Assembly (NCBI RefSeq): GCF_900188255.1
Contig: NZ_FZNS01000007.1
Coordinates: 62,001 to 126,000 of the forward strand
Length of the DNA: 64,000 bases
Direction: 5' to 3'
DNA from: Hymenobacter mucosus
GTDB taxonomy: Bacteria > Bacteroidota > Bacteroidia > Cytophagales > Hymenobacteraceae
The translations under genes and the position numbers were made by a program. Positions within the stretch are counted from its first letter, which is position 1; each line of letters begins with the position of its first letter. Under the pieces are notes generated by a model. That model searched no databases and was not told where the DNA came from. It was given only the letters and a program-made list of their open reading frames with translations. Positions 46,453-55,159 of the stretch are shown here, one piece after another.

Positions 46453-47562
46453 ATGAGCTTTCGTTCGGTTTTCGATACTTACTCCTGGGATGCTACCAAA
46501 AGCAGCATCTACGCTAAAACTGCCGCCGATGTGGAGCATGCCTTGCGTACGCCTAAGCGGACGTTGGAAGACTTTAAGGCCTTGATTTCGCCGGCCGCCG
46601 CGCCCTATTTAGAGCAAATGGCCCAGCTTAGTCACCAGCTGACGCGCAAACGGTTCGGTAATACCATGCAGCTTTACGTGCCTTTGTATTTGTCGAACGA
46701 GTGCCAGAATATCTGCACCTATTGCGGCTTCAGCCTCGATAATGCAATTCGCCGGCGCACGTTGAGTAGTGTTGAAATCCTGCGGGAGGCGGCAGTGCTG
46801 AAGGAGTGGGGCTACGAGCATGTGCTCCTGGTAACGGGGGAGGCCAACCAGACAGTAGGAGTAGACTACCTGCAAAAAGCACTGCGCACCTTGCGGCCGC
46901 ATTTCGCTCACTTGTCGATGGAGGTGCAGCCACTGCATAAGTCTGACTATGAGATTCTTATGCAAGAAGGCCTAAACACCGTGTTAGTATACCAGGAAAC
47001 CTACCATCAGGAAGACTATAAGAAGCATCACCCCAAGGGAAAGAAGTCCAACTTTTACTACCGCCTCGAAACACCCGACCGACTAGGCCAGGCTGGAATT
47101 CATAAGATGGGTCTGGGAGTGCTGTTTGGCTTGGAAGACTGGCGCACCGACAGCTTTTATACCGCCCTTCACCTCGATTACTTAGAGCGGGCCTACTGGC
47201 AAACAAAGTATAGCTTGTCGTTTCCCCGCCTGCGTCCCGCGGAAGGACTAGTACAGCCCAAAGTAGAAATGTCGGACCGGGAGCTGGTACAGTTAATTTG
47301 TGCTTATCGGTTGCTAAATGAGGAAGTGGAGTTGTCTATTTCCACCCGCGAAACGCCAACGTTCCGCGACCACATCATTAGGTTGGGTATAACATCTATT
47401 AGTGCTGGGTCCAAAACGAACCCGGGTGGGTATATCGTGGAGCCAGAGTCATTAGAGCAATTTGAGATATCCGACGAGCGTAGCCCCGCCGAAATTGCCG
47501 CCATGCTCCGCCGGCAAGGCTACGAGCCAGTATGGAAAGACTGGGACCACGCCTTGATGTAG
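46453..47562 (+). CDS. thiH: 2-iminoacetate synthase ThiH (tyrosine lyase)
   Basis: 369 residues. Radical-SAM enzyme with cluster motif C-x3-C-x2-C at Cys 84, 88 and 91 (ECQNICTYCGFS), then ILREAAVLKEWGYEHVLLVTGE, YQETYHQEDYKKHHPKGKK, KMGLGVLFGLEDWR, FPRLRPAEG and STRETPTFRDHI, all typical of ThiH. It cleaves tyrosine to give dehydroglycine for ThiG, so the pathway is the ThiH type that does not need oxygen (no thiO is present). Last gene of the operon. Confidence 0.97.
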   Translation: MSFRSVFDTYSWDATKSSIYAKTAADVEHALRTPKRTLEDFKALISPAAAPYLEQMAQLSHQLTRKRFGNTMQLYVPLYLSNECQNICTYCGFSLDNAIRRRTLSSVEILREAAVLKEWGYEHVLLVTGEANQTVGVDYLQKALRTLRPHFAHLSMEVQPLHKSDYEILMQEGLNTVLVYQETYHQEDYKKHHPKGKKSNFYYRLETPDRLGQAGIHKMGLGVLFGLEDWRTDSFYTALHLDYLERAYWQTKYSLSFPRLRPAEGLVQPKVEMSDRELVQLICAYRLLNEEVELSISTRETPTFRDHIIRLGITSISAGSKTNPGGYIVEPESLEQFEISDERSPAEIAAMLRRQGYEPVWKDWDHALM

Positions 47563-47596
47563 AGTTGCAATTGTACACTACGCAGCTGTTTACTGG

Positions 47597-48241
47597 CTAT
47601 TGGATGTTGAGTTGATTGATTTCTGCCTGTAGATTTTTAAAGGCTACAATAGGGTCTGGTTGCTGCCAAATACCGCCCAGCACCGCTGCACCGGCAAACC
47701 CTGCCTGCTGGATGCTTCTGATATTGCTGGGTAGTACACCGCCCAACGCTATTACCTGCGGGATGTACGTGTTGTGGCGCTGCCAGCCAGCCAGGGTATT
47801 TTGTACTTCTGCTAAAGAGAAATTGCTCTTATACCCTTCTTTGCTAACACTATCAAAAATGGGACTTAAAAGCACGTAGTCGTATTGCCGTCGATCAGTA
47901 GCTATTGCGTTCAGATCGTGAAATGAGGCCGATATACTACGCCTGCGCAGCTTCTGCAGTAGCGTGCCAATAGTAGGCTGCCGACGGCTGCTCTCTGTTA
48001 AGTGAATGCCCTTTATAGGGAACTGAAGCGCTAACTCGTATGCACTATGGACTACTACGCGGTGGAGATATACTGCTGGTATCTGTTGCAAGTAGTTCGT
48101 TAGCTCATCCGAAGACCAATCTGGCTTGCGGATATGTGCCGTTGTAAGACCTTGAGCAAATAGCTGACATAACAATTCAACCTCGTTTTCTACGCGTTCG
48201 GGTGGCGAAATTGATAGCAAGCTGAACGGAGGTACAACCAT
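47597..48241 (-). CDS. TenI-like thiamine phosphate synthase family protein
   Basis: 214 residues, TIM-barrel of the ThiE/TenI family but clearly different from the ThiE in the operon: LTTAHIRKPDWS, VVVHSAYELALQFPIKGIHLTE, SASFHDLNAI, YDYVLLSPIFDSVSKEGYKS, QVIALGGVLPSN, GAAVLGGIW. The HIRKP and LSPIFDS stretches are like TenI-type proteins; TenI aromatises the thiazole product of ThiG instead of making thiamine phosphate. The gene converges on thiH with only 35 bp between stop codons, and its composition is more AT-rich than the operon. A thiazole tautomerase role is inferred. A second thiamine-phosphate synthase is the alternative. Confidence 0.85.
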   Translation of the reverse strand: MVVPPFSLLSISPPERVENEVELLCQLFAQGLTTAHIRKPDWSSDELTNYLQQIPAVYLHRVVVHSAYELALQFPIKGIHLTESSRRQPTIGTLLQKLRRRSISASFHDLNAIATDRRQYDYVLLSPIFDSVSKEGYKSNFSLAEVQNTLAGWQRHNTYIPQVIALGGVLPSNIRSIQQAGFAGAAVLGGIWQQPDPIVAFKNLQAEINQLNIQ

Positions 48242-48494
48242 AACGGTACTCTGGCAGTAATTAATTTAAAGTGTTAAAAGTAGTATAATTAAGTATATAG
48301 CATAAAAATAACCTTTTTTTGCCATTTATTACTTACATAAAGCAATGTTATTTGCTCCTTGTTAGCTGAGTATTAGACCAGCAGAATCTCACTAACTAGG
48401 TGACAGCGGCAGTAAAAGCCGCACGGTTTAGGAATTTGCTTTCCAGAGCATATATCCTATTTTTTTAGCATCTGCATGGGCTAGGACACCCCCA

Positions 48495-49472
48495 CTATGC
48501 GGGTTGAACTGCTATAGTGGGAGCCGAGTCTCGGTTTGGTAGCCAGGCTTCTAATAGACGTTGACACAACGGAAGTAATGGAGCAACCAGTACTACTCCC
48601 GTTACATTGAATAGCACATGGGCATGTGCAATCTGGCGGGCTACGTCAGTATGGCCCGCAATACGTAATACCAGTGTTGTAAACGGGTCAATTAGCAGCA
48701 GGCCTAAACTGATGGATACTATATTAAAGCCTAAGTGGAACAACCCCGTTTTCAAAGCTGGTCGTCCTCGTCCAACAGTGGCAAGTAGTGTGTCGGAGCA
48801 GGTGCCTAACTCGGCGCCTAGCATTACGGCAATGCTAGCAGGCAAGGAGAGAAGACCCTTGGCAGCCAGTTTAATTACCATTCCAAGCGTGGCTGATGAT
48901 GATTGTATAATCAGGGTCAGCAGAGCCCCAGTCCCGGCGCCCCGAACAGGGTTTTCCAACTTCAGCAACCACGCCTGCACCCCTTGGTAATCTTTAAGCG
49001 GAGCTGCCGCTTCCCCAATCAAAAACAAACTAAAAAACAGCAAGCCAAAGCAGAACAACGCCCTTCCTGCCGTACGGCCCTGCCGCTTTTTACTCAACGA
49101 CAACATCAGTAAGCCTGGCAGCATGGCTACCACCGCGTATTGCCCTAAGTCAAAGGCAAATAGCTGACTGGAAATAGTGGTACCAATATTAGCCCCAAGT
49201 ACTACTCCGAGAGAATTACGAAACGGCAGCGCCCCAGCACTTACCAGTGCAATGGCCAAAATGATAACAACGGATGAAGAGTCGAGCAGGGTCGTTACTA
49301 CGGTGCCAGTTAGAATAGCCATGGGTACCGTTCTGGTGAAACGGTCGAGGATGCCTTTCACTCGGTCGCCAGCTACATGGCGCAGCGCTAAGGCCAGGCG
49401 ACTAACAGCATACAGAAACAACACCAGCCCACTAACCGCTAACAGGATGATGGAGACAAGCGAGGAATTCAT
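48495..49472 (-). CDS. Na+/phosphate symporter family protein (NptA/PF02690)
   Basis: 325 residues, mostly hydrophobic with eight or so membrane segments. The two inverted repeats of the Na/Pi-cotransporter family are seen: GTVVTTLLDSSSVVIILAIALVSAG with LGANIGTT, and LLTLIIQSSSATLGMVIKLAAKG with LGAELGT; the DSSS and QSSS motifs bind substrate and sodium. No PhoU-like domain is attached. It probably imports inorganic phosphate, though some relatives have other substrates. Monocistronic. Confidence 0.92.
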   Translation of the reverse strand: MNSSLVSIILLAVSGLVLFLYAVSRLALALRHVAGDRVKGILDRFTRTVPMAILTGTVVTTLLDSSSVVIILAIALVSAGALPFRNSLGVVLGANIGTTISSQLFAFDLGQYAVVAMLPGLLMLSLSKKRQGRTAGRALFCFGLLFFSLFLIGEAAAPLKDYQGVQAWLLKLENPVRGAGTGALLTLIIQSSSATLGMVIKLAAKGLLSLPASIAVMLGAELGTCSDTLLATVGRGRPALKTGLFHLGFNIVSISLGLLLIDPFTTLVLRIAGHTDVARQIAHAHVLFNVTGVVLVAPLLPLCQRLLEAWLPNRDSAPTIAVQPA

Positions 49473-49897
49473 AAGGCTAGTGCTTCAGCAAATCAACAGT
49501 AATCTATGCAACGCAGCACACACAGCTAAGGCCATGGCACGCAGATGAACAAATTGTTATCTGGGGAAAAGAAGTCAGCTTTCCTTAAGCCAAGACACTA
49601 TCCATTATTCACACAGAGCATCTAAGAATAATTCGCCTACCGAGCTCTGTACGGAATAAGCTATTGTAACTGGCAAAAGCACTGTTGGCAGTCACTGTTT
49701 TTAGGCGACTATATATATAAGGAGTAGACCGACCAAATTAGCTACGCTAAGCTTCAATTTAATAACGACTGATAACGTTTACTTATCAGTCGTTAACTAA
49801 AGGCAGATGAAGCACTGTTTCCAAATGAGCGTGGGCAGTCTCGCCACCGCCCTGCTATCTGCTGATAATGGAACTAGCCTGAACGTAGGCAACCTAC
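49473..49897. other. Intergenic region between the HxlR gene end and the Na/Pi gene start
   Basis: 425 bp, AT-rich. It should contain the promoter of the Na/Pi gene on the minus strand and the end of the HxlR transcript. The one clear structure is the inverted repeat at 49763-49795. Confidence 0.5.
49763..49795. repeat. Inverted repeat TAACGACTGATAA-7-TTATCAGTCGTTA
   Basis: Perfect 13-bp arms with a 7-nt loop, about 100 bp past the stop of the HxlR gene. It may be a weak terminator (AT-rich, no T-run) or a protein-binding site. Confidence 0.4.
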
Positions 49898-50320
49898 TTA
49901 CCCTACCTGCTGCTCACCTACTGAGAGGTGCTGAAGCTGGCAAGCTGATTTTGTAATATGAACCACTTTGGGATCCTGCCTAATTACGGTTTCTAAAAAG
50001 GTTCGATGCGTATCGCCCCACTGGTTCAGAGCATCAATGATAGGCATGAGCGACCAGCCAATTTCCGTCAACGAATACTCTACTTTTGGCGGCAGTTGCG
50101 GATAGGTCTTTTTCTCAATCATCCCGTGTTCCTCCAGTTCTTTTAGCTGCACGCTCAGCACCCGGCGGGTGGCACCCGGCAACAAGCGTAGGATCTCGCT
50201 TGGCCGTCTCACCCCCAGGGCAATGGCGTTCAGCAACGCGGGTTTCCACTTGCCATTTAGCACTTCCTTCGTCAAGTGCAGGCCGCAGTCCATCGTCAGG
50301 GGTATCTTTCGTTTGTACAT
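49898..50320 (-). CDS. HxlR-family winged-helix regulator
   Basis: 140 residues from the ATG at 50320 (MYKRKIPLTMDCGLHLT); the frame extends upstream, but that part overlaps the divergent gene's leader. The HxlR/DUF24 pattern is complete: the N-terminal Cys 12 (MDCGLHL), VLNGKWKPALLNAIALG, RRPSEILRLLPGATRRVLSVQLKELEEHGMI, and the wing KVEYSLTEIGWSLMPII. HxlR regulators often sense aldehydes, quinones or oxidants through the conserved Cys and control a divergent oxidoreductase, which is the arrangement here: the OYE-type gene starts 130 bp away on the other strand. Confidence 0.93.
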   Translation of the reverse strand: MYKRKIPLTMDCGLHLTKEVLNGKWKPALLNAIALGVRRPSEILRLLPGATRRVLSVQLKELEEHGMIEKKTYPQLPPKVEYSLTEIGWSLMPIIDALNQWGDTHRTFLETVIRQDPKVVHITKSACQLQHLSVGEQQVG

Positions 50321-50450
50321 CACAAGGGTACTTTCCTCAAAGATAGAGGTTGTTCTTCCATCCGGTAGAGGGGATAAATTTAGCCCTATGCCATTCCATT
50401 CTCCCGTATTGTGCTGCCCTGGCAGGCCTCCTAAGTTTGCCGAAAAAAGC

Positions 50451-51557
50451 ATGGAAACAGCAGCACAACCTCTATTAGAAAACTACCAGGTAGGCACACT
50501 AACGCTTAAGAATCGGGTGGTAATGGCCTCTCTTACGCGTGGCCGGGCAACCAACCCCGGTTTAGTACCCACTCCGCTGATGGCGGAATATTATGCGCAG
50601 CGTGCCTCCGCGGGTTTGCTCCTGAGCGAAGGCACTTGGGTGAATGCTCACGCTATTGGGTTTATCAATGTACCGGGAATTTATACCCCCGAACAGATAG
50701 AAGGCTGGAAAGGCGTAACCCAAGCAGTACATGCGAACGGTGGGCTGATCTTCTCCCAACTCGGCCATATTGGGGCAGCCTCCCATCCGGATTTCTTCAA
50801 TGGACAGCTACCCGCCGGCCCTTCCGCCATTAATCCCCGAACCCGGTCTTTTACTCCGGAAAGCTTCAAGGACTCGCTCACCCCTCGGGAATTTACTGCG
50901 GCAGAAATCAAAAAGACCATCCAAGACTATAAGCAGGCCGCTAAAAACGCGAAAGATGCCGGCTTCGACGGAGTGGAAGTACACGCCCAAGCCGGCATGC
51001 TAATTCCTCAATTCTTAAGTGTAGCCACCAATCAACGAACGGATGAATACGGTGGCAGCATTGAAAACCGGGCCCGCATTGTGTTTGAAATCCTGGATGC
51101 TGTGCTCGAAATCTGGGACAGCACCCGCGTAGCCATCAAGTTTACACCTGTGGCCATCAGTCACGTAGGCATTATGACGCCGGATGAGGAAACCATTCCC
51201 ACGTTCCGCTACCTCCTACAGAAGCTGAGTGATTACAACTTAGCGTATCTACACATTGTCGGCCCGGCGGAAGACTTAACCGGTACGCCAGTCGAGGTGT
51301 TGCAGAATGATTATTTCAATCATTTTCGCCAGAATTACCGTGGAAGGCTGATGGCTAATTGGGGGTTCACACAGGAGTCGGGTAATGCCATTCTCGAAGC
51401 CGGTCTGGCTGACTTGGTGTCATTTGGCATCCCTTACATTGCCAATCCAGACCTGGTAGAGCGTTTCGCACACCACCTGCCGCTGGCGCAGGGAGACCAG
51501 AATACGTACTATGCTGGCGAAGAAAAAGGGTATGTCGATTATCCCAGAGCGCGTTAG
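50451..51557 (+). CDS. Old Yellow Enzyme family ene-reductase homologue, atypical active site
   Basis: 368 residues from the ATG at 50451. The OYE fold is clear: LKNRVVMASLTRGRATNPGLVP, PLMAEYYAQRASAGLLLSEGT, PGIYTPEQIEGWKGVTQAVH, NQRTDEYGGSIENRAR and the FMN-phosphate region (LMANWGFTQESGNAILEAGLADLVSFGIPYIANPDL). The substrate-binding motif, usually HxxNGY, reads HAQAGML here: His 178 is kept, but Asn becomes Ala 181 and the proton-donor Tyr becomes Met 183. QLGHIGAASHP also replaces the usual QLWH.GR.SHP. FMN binding looks normal, so a changed substrate range or reaction is likely. Divergent from the HxlR regulator, which probably controls it. Confidence 0.93.
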   Translation: METAAQPLLENYQVGTLTLKNRVVMASLTRGRATNPGLVPTPLMAEYYAQRASAGLLLSEGTWVNAHAIGFINVPGIYTPEQIEGWKGVTQAVHANGGLIFSQLGHIGAASHPDFFNGQLPAGPSAINPRTRSFTPESFKDSLTPREFTAAEIKKTIQDYKQAAKNAKDAGFDGVEVHAQAGMLIPQFLSVATNQRTDEYGGSIENRARIVFEILDAVLEIWDSTRVAIKFTPVAISHVGIMTPDEETIPTFRYLLQKLSDYNLAYLHIVGPAEDLTGTPVEVLQNDYFNHFRQNYRGRLMANWGFTQESGNAILEAGLADLVSFGIPYIANPDLVERFAHHLPLAQGDQNTYYAGEEKGYVDYPRAR

Positions 51558-51702
51558 TACAATTGTCGTCTCAAAACCGGGAACGGCTACCTTTTTGCCA
51601 TGAACAATATGCTTAGCTGCACGAGGTACTAAAAAGAACGTCCTGTTTCAAGTAAGTACAACGCAGTATCCTTCTTGTAAAGAAACACAGGCGAAAGCTA
51701 GC

Positions 51703-52164
51703 CTATTGCTCGGCCACCAGCAGCGTTTGGGGTGCAGCTTGTTTGATGCGGCCGAGTAGCCAGTCACTTTGACGCTTGGTGCGGGCGTTGCAAAACTCGT
51801 GGGTGGCTTTCAGTTCCTCATCGCGCAGGCCCAAAGCCGCTTGGCGGATGACAATCCAGCACAACTGTACTTCCTGAGCTAGTAGCCACAAGTCGTGCAG
51901 GTCGCGCAACAGGGTTAGGCTCCCGCTACGCTTCTCGGCAAACAAGTCGCGCTTTAGTTTATCAGGCTCGCTGCTTTGCTGTTCGGAGTACTTCTGGCAA
52001 AAGCTCATGACTTTGCCATGGTGCTCACGCGACCAAGCCGAGAGCTTTTGGCAGATTTGCTCAATATCCGGCTCATCTTTGTGCTTCCGGGAAACGTACT
52101 CAAAGGCGTCGGAGAGCTGCTTTTCGCTATTTTCAAGCAGCCCTAGGTAGTGGCTAAGAAGCAT
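51703..52164 (-). CDS. Small helical protein paired with the molybdopterin oxidoreductase
   Basis: 153 residues from the ATG at 52164 (MLLSHYLGLLENSEKQ), 13 bp after the oxidoreductase stop, so surely one operon. It is almost all alpha-helical, with heptad-like patterns (LLENSEKQLSDAFEYVSRKH, ICQKLSAWSREHHGKVMSF, LRDLHDLWLLAQEVQLCWIVIRQAALGL), like a four-helix bundle. His and Glu residues (e.g. in REHHGK) are placed as in ferritin-like folds, but a metal site cannot be claimed. I do not recognise the family. Possible roles are chaperone or electron-transfer partner of the oxidoreductase. Confidence 0.75.
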   Translation of the reverse strand: MLLSHYLGLLENSEKQLSDAFEYVSRKHKDEPDIEQICQKLSAWSREHHGKVMSFCQKYSEQQSSEPDKLKRDLFAEKRSGSLTLLRDLHDLWLLAQEVQLCWIVIRQAALGLRDEELKATHEFCNARTKRQSDWLLGRIKQAAPQTLLVAEQ

Positions 52165-52177
52165 AAGTAGAACGGAA

Positions 52178-54481
52178 CTAGGCGTGAACTTTATGAATCC
52201 GGACGGCAGCATACTTGAAGTGGGGCTGCTTGCTGACCGGGTCCCACTCAGTCAACGTCAGTTCATTAGCCGCGCGCGGCCGATCAGACTTGTCCCAGTA
52301 ACCATAGTGAAAGGGAATAAAAACCAGCCCCGGCTCAATGTCGCCCACGCGAGCAGGCTCCAATATCTTGCCCCGGCGTGACTCCACTTCTATCATATCG
52401 CCCTCAACAATGCCGTAGCGGGCGGCGTCTTCGGTAGCGAGTTGCACGTAGCTATCCGGTGCCGCAGCGTGCAGTTCTTTCGAACGGCCCGTTTTAGTGC
52501 GCGTGTGGAAATGGTACACCAACCGGCCCGTGGTTAGCCACAATGGATAGCTCTCGTCGGGCTCCTCGTGGGGAGGCTCATAATCCACGCCTTTCAAAAA
52601 GGCTTTGCCTTTGGGGTCAAGGAGTTTGTAGTCGTCCTTGGTGCGAGGTGCTCCGGTTTCGAGGTCGTGACCGTAGGTTTCGCAGTAGTCGATGTCGGTG
52701 CTGAAAACACCATCTTCGTACAAGTGGGTCTTGCCATTGGGGTATTGCTCGTTGCAGGGCCACTGAATGCCCGAACCGCCCGTGAGTTTGGCGTAGCTCA
52801 TGCCGGTGTAGTCGCAGATGCGGCCACGGGTACACTCGCGCCAGGCATTGAAGGCGTCTTCAGTCGTTTGCCAGGTGCTGGTCAGCAGTGGATTACCATC
52901 TTTGTCTCGAAAATCCATGCGCCGGGAGTACTCCACGAAGATATCGAAGTCGGAGCGGGCTTCGCCCGGCGGGTCAACGGCCTTATGGGAAATATGCACC
53001 GTGCGCCCCACGTTGGTAAAGCAGCCGGTTTTCTCCCCCCAAATAGCGGCGGGCAGTACTACGTCGGCCAGGGCTGTGGTTTCCGTGGAGAAGGCATCCT
53101 GCACTACCACGAACAAGTCTTCCTTGGCGAGAATCTTGCGGGCTCGTGCCAGGTCGGGCAGCGAAACTAGCGGGTTGGTACCGCTGATCCACAGCATCTT
53201 GATGGAGCCCTGCTCGCAGTAGCGCCAGAGTTGCATGGCGTGCGTGGGTGGCGACCAATGCGGAATCTGGTCGGGATGAACGTTCCACAGGTCGGCCAAC
53301 TGCTGAATATGCTCTTCGTTACCCCAGTTGCGGAAGCCTGGCAAGTCGCCGTCAGCGCCGCACTCGCGGGTATTCTGGGCTGTAGGTTGGCCGTTCATTT
53401 GGTAGATGCCGCTGCCGGGACGGCCAATGAGGCCGCGTAACAAATGAAGGTTGTTGACCTGCACGGCCGCCGCTGTAGCCTGCATAGACTGGTAGACGCC
53501 CTGCAAGGCCGTCGAGACGAGGCTTTCGCAAGTGCCCAGGATACGAGCTGCTTCGCGCAGCTTATCGGCCGGCACGCCAGTAAGCTGCTCTACCCGGCTG
53601 GGCGTCCACTTGGCTACTACCTGCTTTAATTCCTCAAAGCCCAGGGTATGGGCTTTAATGTATTCCTGATTGATGTACCCAGCCTCGATAATCAGGTGCA
53701 GCAGCCCGTTCATCACCGGAATATTGGTACCCACACGCGGGGCTAAGTGCACCGTTGCCTTCTCGGCGGTGTAGGTGGCACGGGGGTCAATGACAACCAA
53801 CTTGGGCGGGTTAGGCCCGGCGAGGCGGTCAAGTACGCGCATCCACAGCACCGTTTGCTGGGAGGCAATGTTATGACCTACGTGCAAGATGGCCTCTGTA
53901 GTATCGAGGTCCGAGTAGGAACCCGGCTGCCCATCTGAGCCAAAAGACACTTTCAGGGCCGCCGCGGCCGTCGCGGTGCACAATCGGGTATTACCATCCA
54001 TGTGCGGGGTGCCGAGGCCAGCTTTGCCTACAATTCCTAGGGCATAGTACTCCTCCAGAAACAGCTGCCCCGAGGTATAAAAGCCAATAGAACTTGCGGT
54101 GTGTTCGTCAATCAGCTTCTTGGACTTACTCACAATCATGCTCATAGCCTCATCCCAGGTAGCTTCTTCTAGCTGACCATTGCGGCGGATGAGGGGTTTG
54201 GTCAGGCGGTCTGGGCTGTTGTTAGCTACCCAGCCGTGCAGCCCCTTTGGTCCTAAGCGGCCATGGTTGACGCTGTCGGCGGCCCGCCCACGCACTCCCA
54301 CGATGCGACCGTCTTTTACTCCAATGTCGCAGCCGCAGCCATTGGAACACAGTACGCAGGCTGATTGTACCCAATGGTCGGGTTCTTCTTCAACCCGTTC
54401 GTCCACGCGTTCGGGCCACTGGCCTTCGTATCCTGTGCGCGGGCCCCAAATGTCAGCAATACTGTCGCGGGTTTCTTTCAT
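52178..54481 (-). CDS. Cytoplasmic molybdopterin oxidoreductase (assimilatory nitrate reductase/formate dehydrogenase-like)
   Basis: 767 residues, no Tat or Sec signal. Order: N-terminal extension (1-38), Fe-S domain, molybdopterin core, MopB C-terminal domain (about 640-767, LWLTTGRLVYHFHTRTKTGRS). Fe-S motif C-x2-C-x3-C at Cys 42, 45, 49 plus an unusual Cys 51; the usual fourth ligand in 'GRLC.KG' is Gly 77 here (HGRLGPKG). Cys 168 (TRLCTATA) is the probable Mo ligand, as in NapA/NasC and FdhF. The mix resembles assimilatory nitrate reductases, but no nitrite reductase or nitrate transporter is nearby, so the substrate is open. Operon with the small helical protein that follows. Confidence 0.9.
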   Translation of the reverse strand: MKETRDSIADIWGPRTGYEGQWPERVDERVEEEPDHWVQSACVLCSNGCGCDIGVKDGRIVGVRGRAADSVNHGRLGPKGLHGWVANNSPDRLTKPLIRRNGQLEEATWDEAMSMIVSKSKKLIDEHTASSIGFYTSGQLFLEEYYALGIVGKAGLGTPHMDGNTRLCTATAAAALKVSFGSDGQPGSYSDLDTTEAILHVGHNIASQQTVLWMRVLDRLAGPNPPKLVVIDPRATYTAEKATVHLAPRVGTNIPVMNGLLHLIIEAGYINQEYIKAHTLGFEELKQVVAKWTPSRVEQLTGVPADKLREAARILGTCESLVSTALQGVYQSMQATAAAVQVNNLHLLRGLIGRPGSGIYQMNGQPTAQNTRECGADGDLPGFRNWGNEEHIQQLADLWNVHPDQIPHWSPPTHAMQLWRYCEQGSIKMLWISGTNPLVSLPDLARARKILAKEDLFVVVQDAFSTETTALADVVLPAAIWGEKTGCFTNVGRTVHISHKAVDPPGEARSDFDIFVEYSRRMDFRDKDGNPLLTSTWQTTEDAFNAWRECTRGRICDYTGMSYAKLTGGSGIQWPCNEQYPNGKTHLYEDGVFSTDIDYCETYGHDLETGAPRTKDDYKLLDPKGKAFLKGVDYEPPHEEPDESYPLWLTTGRLVYHFHTRTKTGRSKELHAAAPDSYVQLATEDAARYGIVEGDMIEVESRRGKILEPARVGDIEPGLVFIPFHYGYWDKSDRPRAANELTLTEWDPVSKQPHFKYAAVRIHKVHA

Positions 54482-55156
54482 AACTACCGACTAGCGAAGA
54501 AGTAACTACAGCTGGTCGCCTGTCGTTCGCAGCTAGGCAGGTAACGAGCGGAGGACTAGCCAGTGATGTATGGGTACTAGTACGGGACTCTTCGTAGAAA
54601 AGTAGCGGTGCTTTAATACAATTTTAATCTAGGAAGCCCACTTAGATCAACGTGAGGGCAGTGCATGGAGGAGCTTACAGCAATTATAAGACTAGAAGAG
54701 CACCAATCACGTGGCCCAGCACGATTAGGAATACCTGAACGTGCCAACTGCCGCCACAGCTGGGTAGCGACTGACGGTACGGCTCCCGTTTGGGCAGTTG
54801 CTTAGGCTGCAGGCGCTTTAAGAAGGCGTTGATTGGCGCCTGGTTCACGGCTTACGTAGCACCCATTATTCTTGCGCCACGCATAAGGCGAAGAGGTAGC
54901 CACAGAGTTGCTCGTAAAGAGCACCATAGTAGAGCGAGCAGGATGAAAGGGCCAGTGTAGCTAGCCTTCTAAATGCCGCACGCGACAAATACTATCCAGT
55001 TGTTGTGCGAGTTGGGTGTATTGCGGTACGCTTAGCCCCGCTAATAGCATATTGATTGACCGATGATGACTAACAACTACTGAATAATATCATTTGGAGA
55101 AATAATATTATTATACGTAAAGCGGTACCTTTAGCTATAATCTACTTAGCATAATA
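54482..55156. other. Intergenic region, mostly empty
   Basis: 675 bp between divergently oriented genes. The only possible gene is the small minus-strand frame at 54684-54848. The part from 55060 to 55150 is AT-rich and should hold the promoter of the DUF937-OmpA gene. Confidence 0.5.
54684..54848 (-). CDS. Possible small membrane protein (54 residues)
   Basis: GTG-started frame: a basic N-terminus (VNQAPINAFLKRLQPKQLPK), REPYRQSLPSCGGSWH, then one hydrophobic segment VQVFLIVLGHVIGALLVL to the stop. A TAA lies two codons before the GTG, so there is no longer version. The layout (basic front, single C-terminal membrane helix) is protein-like, but the length is within chance. No family recognised. 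Confidence 0.3.
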   Translation of the reverse strand: MNQAPINAFLKRLQPKQLPKREPYRQSLPSCGGSWHVQVFLIVLGHVIGALLVL

Positions 55157-55159
55157 GTG

